Below, in pieces: positions 44,585 through 52,846 of a DNA stretch of 64,000 nt. The stretch's first letter is position 1. Each line of letters begins with the position of its first letter. The stretch comes from Panacagrimonas sp052389915. Its GTDB lineage: Bacteria > Pseudomonadota > Gammaproteobacteria > Nevskiales > Nevskiaceae. Location: NCBI GenBank assembly GCA_052389915.1, contig JBQTHL010000052.1, forward strand, positions 17,601 to 81,600, written 5' to 3'. The notes below the pieces were generated by a model. That model was not told the origin of the DNA, did not search any database, and worked only from the letters and a program-made list of their open reading frames with translations. A program made the position numbers and the translations under genes.

Positions 44585-45982
44585 ATGGGCTATACCTGCC
44601 AGATCGGAGTTCGCGGCTATCGTTTCGACAGCCTGGCCGAGTTGCTGGCCAAGGCTTCCCCCGAACGCTCTGGCGATCAACTCGCCGGCCTCGCCGCCGC
44701 CAGCGCCGAAGAGCGCATGGCGGCACGGCTTGCGCTGGCCGAGGTTCCGCTGGCGCGCTTCCTGGACGAATTGCTGATCGCGCCCGAGATCGACGAAGTC
44801 TCGCGCCTGATCTGCGATGGCTTCGATTCCGCCGCGTTCGCGCCCGTGGCTTCGCTGACGGTGGGCAGCTTCCGCGACTGGCTCCTGTCAGATGCCGTCG
44901 ATAGCAATGTGCTCGCAAAGCTCTCGAACGGACTGATGCCCGAGATGCTCGCGGCGGTCAGCAAGCTCATGCGCAATCAGGATCTGATTCTGGTTGCGCG
45001 CAAGCGGCGAGTGGTCACGCGCTTCCGCAACACGCTGGGGCTCGAAGGGCGCATGTCCGTGCGGCTGCAACCCAATCATCCGACCGACGATGCACGCGGC
45101 ATCGCGGCCAGCATTCTCGACGGCCTCATGATGGGCTGCGGCGACGCCTGCATCGGCATCAATCCGGCGAGCGACGATCCGGCGCGGCTGGCCTCCCTGT
45201 GGCGTTTGCTCGACACCTTGATCACGCGCTTCGATATTCCGACGCAGAGTTGCGTACTCACGCACGTGACGCGGCAGATTCAGGCGATCGAAGCGGGGCT
45301 GCCGCTCGACCTGGTGTTCCAGTCCATCGGCGGCACCGAGGCGCTTAATCGCAGCTTCGGCATCAGCCTGTCGCTGCTGCGCGAGGCGCATGACGCGGCG
45401 CGTTCGCTCAATCGTGCGCCGGTCGGCAGCAACCTGATGTATTTCGAGACGGGGCAGGGCAGTGCGCTATCCGCCAACGCGCATCACGGCATCGACCAGC
45501 AGACCTGCGAGGCCCGCGCCTACGCCTTGGCGCGTGCGTTCGACCCGCTGCTCGTCAACAGTGTGGTCGGCTTCATCGGTCCGGAGTACTTGTTCGACGG
45601 CAAGCAGATCATCCGCGCCGGTCTGGAAGATCACTTCTGCGGCAAGCTGCTCGGCCTGCCGATGGGCATCGATGTCTGTTACACCAACCACGCCGATGCC
45701 GATCAGGACGACATGGACACGCTGCTGACCCTGCTCGGCGCGGCCGGCGTGAATTTCGTGATGGGCGTGCCGGGCGCCGACGACATCATGCTCAACTACC
45801 AGTCCACCAGCTTTCACGATGCGCTTTACCTGCGTCGCGTGCTCGGCCTGCGCGCCGCGCCGGAGTTCGAGGCCTGGCTGAGCGCATCCGGCATCACCGA
45901 CACGACGGGTACGCCGCGCGAAGCGCACCAGGTGCAGGCCTTGGGCGATCTGCGCCACTTCGTCGAACGGGCTTTGACGTGA
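44585..45982 (+). CDS. eutB: Ethanolamine ammonia-lyase large subunit
   Basis: A 465-residue EutB. Recognisable segments are VRLQPNHPTDDARGIAASILDGLMMGCGDACIGINP, THVTRQIQAIEAGLPLDLVFQSIGGTEA, FETGQGSALSANAHHGIDQQTCEAR and MGIDVCYTNHADADQDDMD. With EutC and adenosylcobalamin it turns ethanolamine into acetaldehyde and ammonia. No microcompartment shell, EutA reactivase or B12 riboswitch is visible around it, so this is the stand-alone form found in many proteobacteria. Confidence 0.96.
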   Translation: MGYTCQIGVRGYRFDSLAELLAKASPERSGDQLAGLAAASAEERMAARLALAEVPLARFLDELLIAPEIDEVSRLICDGFDSAAFAPVASLTVGSFRDWLLSDAVDSNVLAKLSNGLMPEMLAAVSKLMRNQDLILVARKRRVVTRFRNTLGLEGRMSVRLQPNHPTDDARGIAASILDGLMMGCGDACIGINPASDDPARLASLWRLLDTLITRFDIPTQSCVLTHVTRQIQAIEAGLPLDLVFQSIGGTEALNRSFGISLSLLREAHDAARSLNRAPVGSNLMYFETGQGSALSANAHHGIDQQTCEARAYALARAFDPLLVNSVVGFIGPEYLFDGKQIIRAGLEDHFCGKLLGLPMGIDVCYTNHADADQDDMDTLLTLLGAAGVNFVMGVPGADDIMLNYQSTSFHDALYLRRVLGLRAAPEFEAWLSASGITDTTGTPREAHQVQALGDLRHFVERALT

Positions 45983-46788
45983 ACCAAGATCGCCCCCTGG
46001 TCGCAGCAGCGGCCGGCGTTTCGGAACCTTCACCGGCCTGGGCAGAGGTGTCTCGCCTCACCGCCGCGCGCGTCGCGCTGGGCCGCAGCGGCGTCAGCCT
46101 GCCGACGCGCGAGGTTCTCAACTTCAGCCTTGCCCATGCCCGTGCGCGCGACTCGGTACACATCCCTTTGGACGTTCCGCGCCTGCGCCAGGAACTCGAA
46201 CAGGATGGATGGCCGGTGCTCGAAGTGAGTACCCAGGCGCCGGATCGCAGGGCCTACCTCGTGCGACCGGATTGGGGTCGCAGGCTGGACGAGTCGTCGA
46301 GAGAAAGACTCGCTCCTCTCGCGGATGGAGAAGCATCGTTCGATCTCGTCTTCGTCCTCAGCGACGGCCTCTCGCCGGTCGCATTACACAATCACGCTTC
46401 AAAGCTGCTGGGCCTCCTCAAGCCGATGCTCGCCTATCTGTGCGTCGCCCCGCTGGTCATCGCGACGCAGGCGCGCGTCGCGCTCGCTGACGAAATCGGA
46501 GAACGGCTTCAGGCACGGCTCGCCATCAGCGTCATCGGTGAACGTCCCGGTCTGTCCTCACCCGACAGTCTGGGCATTTACCTCACCGTCGATCCGAAAG
46601 TCGGTCGCACCGATGCCGAGCGCAACTGCATTTCCAATATCCACGGCGCAGGGCTGGCGCCGGCGAGTGCCGCGGCGCAGCTCGCGGAATTGATACGTCT
46701 TGCGCTATCGGCCTGCCGGTCGGGAATCGGGCTTGCCCAGGCCTCGGACTCGTTACCGTTGGAGGAAAAGACGTTAGTCCAGAAGTAG
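45979..46788 (+). CDS. eutC: Ethanolamine ammonia-lyase small subunit
   Basis: A 269-residue EutC with its cofactor-binding landmarks: LPTREVLNFSLAHARARDSVH, VLSDGLSPVALHNHASKLL and a C-terminal TVDPKVGRTDAERNCISNIH. The GTG overlaps the eutB stop (GTGA), so the subunits are made together. A small hairpin (GGGCAACGC/GCGTTGCCC, 46792-46817) lies just after the stop and starts a repeat-like stretch bordering the membrane-protein cassette. Confidence 0.95.
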   Translation: MNQDRPLVAAAAGVSEPSPAWAEVSRLTAARVALGRSGVSLPTREVLNFSLAHARARDSVHIPLDVPRLRQELEQDGWPVLEVSTQAPDRRAYLVRPDWGRRLDESSRERLAPLADGEASFDLVFVLSDGLSPVALHNHASKLLGLLKPMLAYLCVAPLVIATQARVALADEIGERLQARLAISVIGERPGLSSPDSLGIYLTVDPKVGRTDAERNCISNIHGAGLAPASAAAQLAELIRLALSACRSGIGLAQASDSLPLEEKTLVQK

Positions 46789-46791
46789 GGC

Positions 46792-46860
46792 GGGCAACGC
46801 GGTTTCATGCGTTGCCCACGCGGATCGTGGCGCAACGGTGGGCAGGTGACGCTTGTCCAC
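46792..46860. repeat. REP-like stretch next to the membrane-protein cassette
   Basis: GGGCAACGC and GCGTTGCCC form a 9-bp hairpin at 46792-46817. A further partial copy (GCGCAACGGTGGGCAGG) follows at about 46831. It sits at the left border of the lower-G+C island and may act as the eutC 3' structure. Confidence 0.55.
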
Positions 46861-46876
46861 CCTGCTCTCGCTCACG

Positions 46877-47593
46877 TTAGCCGCTATTTGATAGCCTGCG
46901 GTGCCGTGAGAACCCTATGAATGACCTAAAAACCATTACTACTCCGACGAATGATGCACCCCAAAAAATTATAGTGCTGCTTTCATAGAGGAAAGTCTCA
47001 AAAAACGCCACAGTAGCTCCACCAATCAAAGCAGTGCCGATTACGAGGTCGCGTATGGCTCTTTTCCTAAGCAAGTTAAGAAATTCGGGACTGAGTTTTA
47101 AACCAATCATGCCGCGATCAACAAACGCTTGAATACTCTTGCGGTCAGCTTTTGACGGTGAGGCAAAGGACTGCCACTTGTCGCTGACAAAAATATCGAA
47201 GCCCGAAGCCTCGCTTAGAAGACCAGAAAGGCGAAAGCATAGTGCGGCGTCATGAAGTGAGTACTGGATGCTTGGAGTTCCATCGGGACCTGAGAGGAAG
47301 GCGGTGTCGTGATTCAGGCTCAACGACCACGGCGCAGCGAAGAGCCTGTTGAGCATGCCGAACGGTCGCAGAGTGATATGCACCGAATAGTTCGGTGAGG
47401 GCGCAGGTCTGACTAAGGCCTTGGTTGCCGCGAGGGTAGCAAGTACGGGCTCGATTCGCGGAGTGGATTTAACTAGTTGCTGCGTTCCCTTTCTTTCTCT
47501 CTCTGCCTTGAGCCAACTGTTCTGATGTGCCTTATCCACAAAGGTTCGTCCCTTTGGAATGCGCATTCCACAGCCACACTTGCACACCGGCAT
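46877..47593 (-). CDS. Unknown protein: N-terminal Cys cluster, C-terminal membrane anchor
   Basis: A 238-residue protein, last of four genes on the minus strand. The N-terminus MPVCKCGCGMRIPKGRTFVDKAHQNSWL looks like a small zinc-ribbon (Cys4, Cys6, Cys8, His23). A central soluble region of about 130 residues matches no family I know. Two hydrophobic helices close together near the C-terminus (VIGTALIGGATVAFFETFLY, TIIFWGASFVGVVMVFRSFI) would anchor it with both ends in the cytoplasm. AGAGGAT precedes the ATG. Base composition is visibly less GC-rich than in flanking genes. The function is unknown. Confidence 0.75.
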   Translation of the reverse strand: MPVCKCGCGMRIPKGRTFVDKAHQNSWLKAERERKGTQQLVKSTPRIEPVLATLAATKALVRPAPSPNYSVHITLRPFGMLNRLFAAPWSLSLNHDTAFLSGPDGTPSIQYSLHDAALCFRLSGLLSEASGFDIFVSDKWQSFASPSKADRKSIQAFVDRGMIGLKLSPEFLNLLRKRAIRDLVIGTALIGGATVAFFETFLYESSTIIFWGASFVGVVMVFRSFIGFSRHRRLSNSG

Positions 47594-47626
47594 CTGTAGA
47601 GATCCTCTTTTTGTTGCAACGCCTTG

Positions 47627-48169
47627 TTATACGACCAATAGACCGCCGACGCCGACAAACGAACCGAGACCTACCCCGTAGAAAAGCATTGAGATTCGTG
47701 CAAACCTGTCAAACAGAAGATCGGCGGACTCCAATGGCAGGAGCGCTTGATCTGAGTACTTCCTAACGAGTGCAAGGACAGACTGATCGAGCGCCTCTTG
47801 CTCGTCAGCTTGGAGATCTCCAGCTTCTTTCTTCATTTCCAGCTCAGAACCCGAGAAGCGTGCCCTAAAACTATTCAGTGTGTTGGAGTACCAGAGTGAC
47901 GCGAGGGAGCAAGAAATAGAGAGGGCGAAGGAGAGCCAACTTCCGATAAGCAACCACGAGGCAATGGGCGTTGCTGCTGCTTCAACTATCTTTTCGGCGA
48001 AGGCTACGCTACCAACCACTATTGCGGAGGACAGCGACAAGATCAGTTTGACGAGATCAACTCTGCCCGCCCAGTATTGGCCGTGCGTCGCTAACATTTC
48101 GTCCGCAGTTGCCTTCGCCGCGGCTCTGGCTCGCTTTGTCAGCACACCTGGATCAACTTTCAGAGCCAT
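47627..48169 (-). CDS. Unknown three-helix membrane protein
   Basis: A 180-residue protein. Two membrane helices lie at about residues 39-60 and 72-93, then a charged, helix-prone segment of about 60 residues (ELEMKKEAGDLQADEQEALDQSVLALVRKY), then a third helix at the C-terminus (ISMLFYGVGLGSFVGVGGLLVV). The layout is loosely like small SLATT-type effector membrane proteins, but no motif proves it. The ATG overlaps the previous gene by 17 bases and is preceded by AGAAAGAA. Confidence 0.72.
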   Translation of the reverse strand: MALKVDPGVLTKRARAAAKATADEMLATHGQYWAGRVDLVKLILSLSSAIVVGSVAFAEKIVEAAATPIASWLLIGSWLSFALSISCSLASLWYSNTLNSFRARFSGSELEMKKEAGDLQADEQEALDQSVLALVRKYSDQALLPLESADLLFDRFARISMLFYGVGLGSFVGVGGLLVV

Positions 48170-48428
48170 TTCTTTCTGACTCTTGCTGTAGAGAATGAGC
48201 GGCAGAAACTACGAGCGCCTGAGAATAGGAGAACATCACACCCGACATGAATCTCGCTGCCCACGCAATGAAAGCAGCGATGCAGAAGTATTTGAGCAAG
48301 CCCAATCCGATGTTGCTGGCAAAGAGCCGATAAACGCCGACGCTTAAAATGCCAAATGCTATAAGCCCGCCGATCCACGGCGTGATGATGGCAACCGTCA
48401 TAAGCCATTGCGCCGCCCGCAACTTCAT
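48153..48428 (-). CDS. Unknown small membrane protein
   Basis: About 91 residues from the ATG at 48428, chosen because GGGTGA lies 5 bases upstream and the start falls 5 bases after the previous stop; ATG 48464 would overlap that gene by 31 bases. It has two or three hydrophobic helices (MTVAIITPWIGGLIAFGILSVGVYRLF; LLKYFCIAAFIAWAARFM) and a polar tail. No family is recognised. Position and overlaps tie it to its neighbours. Confidence 0.68.
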   Translation of the reverse strand: MKLRAAQWLMTVAIITPWIGGLIAFGILSVGVYRLFASNIGLGLLKYFCIAAFIAWAARFMSGVMFSYSQALVVSAAHSLQQESERNGSES

Positions 48429-48433
48429 GCGTT

Positions 48434-48775
48434 TCACCCAACGAAGAACATTGCGACGGTGCAAATGATGCCCGCCAAACAGGTCAGCATTGTTGCCGCC
48501 TGATACAAGCTCCGATTTCCAGACTTGGCGATTCCATCAAGTGGTAGCACAACAATCCAGCCCAGAACGAACGCGATGATTGGATCTTGCCACCGGAAGA
48601 AGTAGAACCCTGAAAGGATGACCGGGATCCACGCAAAAGCGGCGATGCCTGTTAAGAAGTTAAAGGCCGGCGGTCTCATGAATCCGTGGGAGTACGGATT
48701 CATATCGGCGAGCTTGCTAACAGCGGCCCCCGCACCCAAGAGAGAGCTTCCTGCCCAGAACAGCTCGGGACTCAT
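48434..48775 (-). CDS. Unknown four-helix membrane protein, first gene of the cassette
   Basis: A 113-residue protein with a strong AGGAGG before the ATG. Hydrophobic segments are at about residues 5-20, 38-61, 65-83 and 92-112, with the motif MNPYSHGFMRPPAFN between the first two. No family is recognised. It opens a four-gene unit of membrane proteins with reduced G+C that stands between eutC and murA. Confidence 0.72.
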   Translation of the reverse strand: MSPELFWAGSSLLGAGAAVSKLADMNPYSHGFMRPPAFNFLTGIAAFAWIPVILSGFYFFRWQDPIIAFVLGWIVVLPLDGIAKSGNRSLYQAATMLTCLAGIICTVAMFFVG

Positions 48776-49191
48776 CTATCGCTACCTCCTGGTCGTATAA
48801 CGAGGCTATAGAAAAGCGGCCATTTGCGTCTCGCATGACAGGACGGGCGAGTCTGCATGCGGTTTTGTTTGCGCGGCTTGATACGGCGTCACGTTGTTTC
48901 ACCTGTGAATGGGGTGGTCTGCCGTGACGATACGGCCAGCCGTTCCGCATTCCAAGTCCTTTGTCATGGCGCTGTGCTTTGCAGCTTCTGCACGTTATGG
49001 ACGATGGCAAAAAGTTTCCATCGCGCATCGACCTTGCGGTGAATCATATGCGGCAGCGAGCACGTCAGTATCGGCATCACCAAAGTTACTCGATCAGACC
49101 AGAACCGCGTGCGAATCCGCTTTCGTAAGTCCGAGGGTTCTCGAGCGGGCGCGATTGTGAGCAGTCCAGCGACGGACGAAGGTGACTCGTC
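48776..49191. other. Gap between the membrane-protein cassette and murA
   Basis: A 416-base stretch without a convincing gene on either strand. It should carry the promoter of the four-gene cassette near 48790-48830. The right part is the 3' flank of murA and shows no T-tailed hairpin. No repeat or integrase-type sequence was seen. Confidence 0.5.
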
Positions 49192-50460
49192 TCAGCCCAT
49201 CAACCTGCTGACCCGCTTGATGCGCGCACCCAGGGCGGACAGCTTGCCCTCGATGTCCTCGTAGCCGCGATCCATGTGGTAGATGCGGTCGATGATGGTT
49301 TCACCGTCGGCGGCGAGCGCGGCAAGCACGAGGCTCGCCGAAGCGCGCAGGTCGGTAGCCATGATGGGTGCCGCCGCCAGCCGCTCGCGCCCCGTGATGA
49401 TCGCGGTGTTGCCCTCGATGCGGATGTCCGCGCCCAGGCGCAGCAACTCCTGCGCGTGCATGAAGCGGTTCTCGAAAATGGTTTCGCGGATGGTGCCGAC
49501 ACCTTCGGCGACGCAGTTCAGGGCCATGAACTGGGCCTGCATGTCGGTGGGGAATCCTGGGTGCGGCATGGTGTGCAGGTTGACCGCGCGCGGACGCCGG
49601 TCCTGCATGTCCACGTCGATGAAGTCCACGCCCGTCGCCACTTTCGCGCCCGCCTGTTGCAGCTTGACCAGGACGGCGTCGAGCAGCGAGGGGTCGGTCT
49701 TGTTGATGCGCACCCTGCCGCGGGTGATGGCGGCGCCGACCAGATAGGTGCCGGTTTCGATGCGATCCGGTAGCACGGCATGTTTCGCGGCGTGCAGATT
49801 TTTCACGCCCTGGATGCGGATGGTGGTGGTGCCTTCGCCCGCGATTTTCGCGCCCATGGCGCGCAGGCAGCGCGCCAGGTCCATCACCTCGGGTTCGCGC
49901 GCGGCGTTTTCCAGAATGGTGTCGCCCTCGGCAAGGACGGCGGCCATCATCAGGTTCTCGGTGCCGGTAACGGTGACGGTGTCGAGCACGATGTGCGCGC
50001 CCTTGAGTTTCGCGGCGCGCGCATGGATGAAGCCGCCTTCCAGCTTGATCTCCGCGCCCATGGCTTCCAGGCCCATGAGGTGCAGGTTCACGGGACGCGC
50101 ACCGATGGCGCATCCGCCGGGCAGGGACACATGCGCCTCGCCGCGCTTGGCCACCAGCGGGCCGAGTACGAGGATGGATGCGCGCATCGTGCGCACCAGT
50201 TCGTAGGGCGCGATATGCGTGGTGATCGGTTTGGCGTCGATCAACAACTCGTGCGGATCGGGCTGCTCTACCGACACGCCCATCTGCGTGAGCAGCTTGC
50301 GCGTGGTGCCGATGTCCCAGAGCTTGGGCACGTTGGTGACGTGCAGCGGTTCGTCCGACAGCAGCGAGGCGCAGAGGATGGGCAGGGCCGCATTCTTGGC
50401 GCCGCTGGCGGTGATTTCGCCATGCAGCGGGCCGTTGCCTTCGATGATGAATTTGTCCAC
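49192..50460 (-). CDS. murA: UDP-N-acetylglucosamine 1-carboxyvinyltransferase
   Basis: A 422-residue MurA, the first committed enzyme of peptidoglycan synthesis, moving enolpyruvate from PEP to UDP-GlcNAc in the cytoplasm. Lys22 (SGAKNAAL) and the Cys in LPGGCAIGARPV (residue 117) are present, so the enzyme should be fosfomycin-sensitive. The start is GTG. It lies downstream of ibaG with a REP pair in the gap, the same gene pair as in E. coli and Pseudomonas. Confidence 0.97.
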   Translation of the reverse strand: MDKFIIEGNGPLHGEITASGAKNAALPILCASLLSDEPLHVTNVPKLWDIGTTRKLLTQMGVSVEQPDPHELLIDAKPITTHIAPYELVRTMRASILVLGPLVAKRGEAHVSLPGGCAIGARPVNLHLMGLEAMGAEIKLEGGFIHARAAKLKGAHIVLDTVTVTGTENLMMAAVLAEGDTILENAAREPEVMDLARCLRAMGAKIAGEGTTTIRIQGVKNLHAAKHAVLPDRIETGTYLVGAAITRGRVRINKTDPSLLDAVLVKLQQAGAKVATGVDFIDVDMQDRRPRAVNLHTMPHPGFPTDMQAQFMALNCVAEGVGTIRETIFENRFMHAQELLRLGADIRIEGNTAIITGRERLAAAPIMATDLRASASLVLAALAADGETIIDRIYHMDRGYEDIEGKLSALGARIKRVSRLMG

Positions 50461-50487
50461 GAAAATGGCCGGTCTTCAGACGAGAGC

Positions 50488-50556
50488 GTAGCCCGGACGA
50501 AGTCCGGGATGAGTGGAAAGTGCGACGGGGGAAATCCCGGACTTCGTCCGGGCTAC
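50488..50556. repeat. Perfect 23-base inverted REP pair between ibaG and murA
   Basis: Arms at 50488-50510 and 50534-50556 (core GCCCGGACGAAGTCCGGG) are perfect reverse complements 23 bases apart, and each arm is itself nearly palindromic. This is another dispersed REP family, different from the GCGGGCATGGCCCGC type. Confidence 0.88.
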
Positions 50557-50561
50557 CGGGA

Positions 50562-50780
50562 TCAGGCCGCCCGCGTCGTCAGTTGCAGCGCGTGGATTTC
50601 GCGGCCCATCTTGTCGCCCAGCGCGGCGTAGACCATGCGATGCTGCGCCAGCGGCATCTTGCCGGCGAAGTCAGGGCTGATGACTTCGGCTTCGAAGTGC
50701 TGGCCGTCGTCGCCCATCACCTTGACCTGCGCATTGGGCAGGCCGGTCTGGATCAGGCGCTGGATTTCTTCCTTGGTCAT
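50562..50780 (-). CDS. ibaG: BolA family protein IbaG
   Basis: A 72-residue BolA-like protein. It ends in the typical FAGKMPLAQHRMVYAALGDKMGREIHAL with the conserved His that, together with a monothiol glutaredoxin, can hold a [2Fe-2S] cluster. AGGAAA precedes the ATG. Its place next to murA is conserved in gammaproteobacteria and it is linked to acid stress in E. coli. Confidence 0.93.
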   Translation of the reverse strand: MTKEEIQRLIQTGLPNAQVKVMGDDGQHFEAEVISPDFAGKMPLAQHRMVYAALGDKMGREIHALQLTTRAA

Positions 50781-50835
50781 GAAACGTTTCCTGTGGAACC
50801 TTGCCTAGTGTCGCATCCTCGGGCGCTCGCAGGAT

Positions 50836-51603
50836 TCATGGTCGCAAGCGGTATCCGCGCACGAGCATCACCATGCACACGGTCGAGAGCAGCACAAAGA
50901 ATCCCCCGCTCCAGGCCAGACTCAGGGCCGGCGACACGTCGGAGTGACCGAAGAAGCCGTAGCGGAACCCGTCGATCATGTAGAAGAACGGGTTGAAGTG
51001 CGAGGCGTGGTACCAGAACGGCGGCAGCGAATGCACCGAGTAGAAAACGCCGGACAGGAACGAGGCGGGGGTGATGAAGAAGTTGGTGAACGAGGCCACG
51101 TGGTCGAATTTTTCGGCCACGATGGCGGCAATCAAGCCGAGCACCGCCAGGCTCCCGCTGGCCAGCAGGAATTGCCCGATCAGCACCAGCGGCGCTTCAA
51201 CCGGCAAGTGCACGAAGGGCAGGGTGACGGCCAGCATTGCGATGGCGACCAGCGCCGTGCGCACCAGCGCCGCGATCACGTACGCGCCAAACCACTCCAG
51301 CGGTCCCAGTGGCGACATCAGCAGGAACACCAGATTCCCCATCATCTTGCTCTGCATCATCGACGAGCTGGTGTTGGCGAAGGCGTTCTGGATCACCGTC
51401 ATCATCACCAGGCCCGGCAGCAGGAACTGGGTGTAGCTGATGCCATCGTAGGTCGAGGCGCGGCCCTGCATGGCCTGCGCGAAGACCAGCAGGTACAGCA
51501 CCGCGGTGATAACCGGCGCGGTCACGGTCTGGGCCAGCACCGACCAGAAGCGCATCACTTCCTTTTTCAGCAGCGTGTAGAAACCCATCTGGTCGGGGCT
51601 CAT
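50836..51603 (-). CDS. ABC-2 type transporter permease (YadH-like)
   Basis: A 255-residue inner-membrane protein with about six helices and the ABC-2 signature region (MMQSKMMGNLVFLLMSPLGPLEWFGAYVIAA). FYTLLKKEVMRFWSVLAQTV at the N-terminus is typical of YadH. The ATG overlaps the ATPase stop (ATGA). With the ATPase it forms a YadGH-like exporter of unknown substrate. Confidence 0.92.
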   Translation of the reverse strand: MSPDQMGFYTLLKKEVMRFWSVLAQTVTAPVITAVLYLLVFAQAMQGRASTYDGISYTQFLLPGLVMMTVIQNAFANTSSSMMQSKMMGNLVFLLMSPLGPLEWFGAYVIAALVRTALVAIAMLAVTLPFVHLPVEAPLVLIGQFLLASGSLAVLGLIAAIVAEKFDHVASFTNFFITPASFLSGVFYSVHSLPPFWYHASHFNPFFYMIDGFRYGFFGHSDVSPALSLAWSGGFFVLLSTVCMVMLVRGYRLRP

Positions 51604-52514
51604 TGGGTCAGCTCCACGAAGATGTCTTCCAGGTCCGGGTCGCGCGTGTGGACGTCTTCAATGGCGACGCCCGCGCTGCGCAGCGCGTCGAAAACGCTGG
51701 CGATGGGGTGCTTCGCGGTTTCCAGCTTAAGCTCCACCGTGCCCGCTTTTTCGCTCGCGACCAGCGCTTGCAGCGATTCGGGCAACGCATGTCCGTTCGC
51801 GAGCTTGATGCGCAGAAAACGGAAGGGATGACGCGCCAGCAGTTGCGTCGTCGTCTCCAGCGCCTGCACCTCGCCGTGATCGAGGATGGCGATGCGCTCG
51901 CACATCTCCTGGGCCTCTTCGAGGTAGTGCGTGGTCAGCACCACCGTCGTGCCCTTGGCGTGCAGGTCGCGCATGAAGGCCCACAAGGTTCGGCGCAGTT
52001 CCACGTCAACGCCGGCGGTCGGCTCGTCCAGAATCACCACTGGCGGCTTGTGCACGAGCGCCTGCGCAATCAGCACGCGCCGCTTCATGCCTCCGGACAG
52101 AGCGCGCATCGAGGTATCGCGCTTATCGTCGAGTTCCAGGCGCTCCAGCATTTCGTCGATCCACGGCCATACTTCGCGGCCGCAGCCGTAATAGCCGGCC
52201 TGGATGCGCAGCATGTCCACCACCTTGAAGAACGGGTCGAACACCAGTTCCTGCGGCACCACGCCCAGCTTGCGCCGCGCGTGGCGGAAGTCGCGCACGG
52301 TGTCGTGGCCCATCACGCTCACACGGCCACTGCTCATGCGTGTGAGCCCGGCGATGATGCTGATGAGCGTGGATTTGCCGGCGCCGTTGGGGCCGAGCAG
52401 TCCGAAGAATTCGCCTTGGTGGATCGCAAAGCTGACGCCCTTGAGCGCCTGGACCTTGCCATAGGACTTGGCCACGCCGTCGATCAGCAGCGCGTCCTGG
52501 TTATTTGTTGTCAT
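51600..52514 (-). CDS. ABC transporter ATP-binding protein (YadG-like)
   Basis: A 304-residue ATPase: Walker A GPNGAGKST, Q-loop FGL-type region, signature ALSGGMKRRVLIAQAL, Walker B PPVVILDEPTAGVD and the H-loop TTHYLEEA. The C-terminal 80 residues are an extra domain common in YadG-type proteins. First gene of a four-gene minus-strand series (ATPase, permease, ibaG, murA). Confidence 0.93.
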   Translation of the reverse strand: MTTNNQDALLIDGVAKSYGKVQALKGVSFAIHQGEFFGLLGPNGAGKSTLISIIAGLTRMSSGRVSVMGHDTVRDFRHARRKLGVVPQELVFDPFFKVVDMLRIQAGYYGCGREVWPWIDEMLERLELDDKRDTSMRALSGGMKRRVLIAQALVHKPPVVILDEPTAGVDVELRRTLWAFMRDLHAKGTTVVLTTHYLEEAQEMCERIAILDHGEVQALETTTQLLARHPFRFLRIKLANGHALPESLQALVASEKAGTVELKLETAKHPIASVFDALRSAGVAIEDVHTRDPDLEDIFVELTQ

Positions 52515-52641
52515 GTGGCGGGATTATCGGGCGCGGGCCGGGGACGCGAAAGGGGCGCCTGAGCCCGGGTGGTCCGTTGCAATCGGGTCGAATTCTGCGG
52601 AATCAAGCTGCGGTCTCCGAGCAACGACCTTTAGATCAATC

Positions 52642-52812
52642 CCGTCATTCCCGCAGAGGCGCGTTCGGCTACTGGAGAGCGACATTGAGTCGCTCTCCAG
52701 CCGAAGCCAAACGCTCCAGTTTCTTAGCCCCAACTGCACGCGGATCGCGAGCGAAAACTGGATGCCCGCCCCCCGACAAAACATTCGGGGGCAGGCCCCG
52801 CGGGCATGACGG
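52642..52812. mobile_element. MITE-like non-coding element with nested inverted repeats
   Basis: Imperfect 13-base terminal inverted repeats (CCGTCATTCCCGC at 52642-52654, GCGGGCATGACGG at 52800-52812, one mismatch) enclose two internal hairpins. The first has arms around CTGGAGAGCGAC (52664-52706). The second nests ATGCCCGC/GCGGGCAT around CCCCCGA/TCGGGGG (about 52762-52807). No gene is inside. It ends 34 bases before the photolyase start, so it may affect that promoter. Confidence 0.65.
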
Positions 52813-52846
52813 TTCTTTTTCGCGTGCCGCCCCACTAGCATCTGAC

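Noticed and set aside
47594..48800. Integron-like ends (TATAAC after one gene, GTTATAC before another) in the membrane-protein cassette
   Set aside because: No paired attC arms or imperfect palindrome of 57 bases or more was found, and the genes overlap each other, unlike cassettes. No integrase is present.
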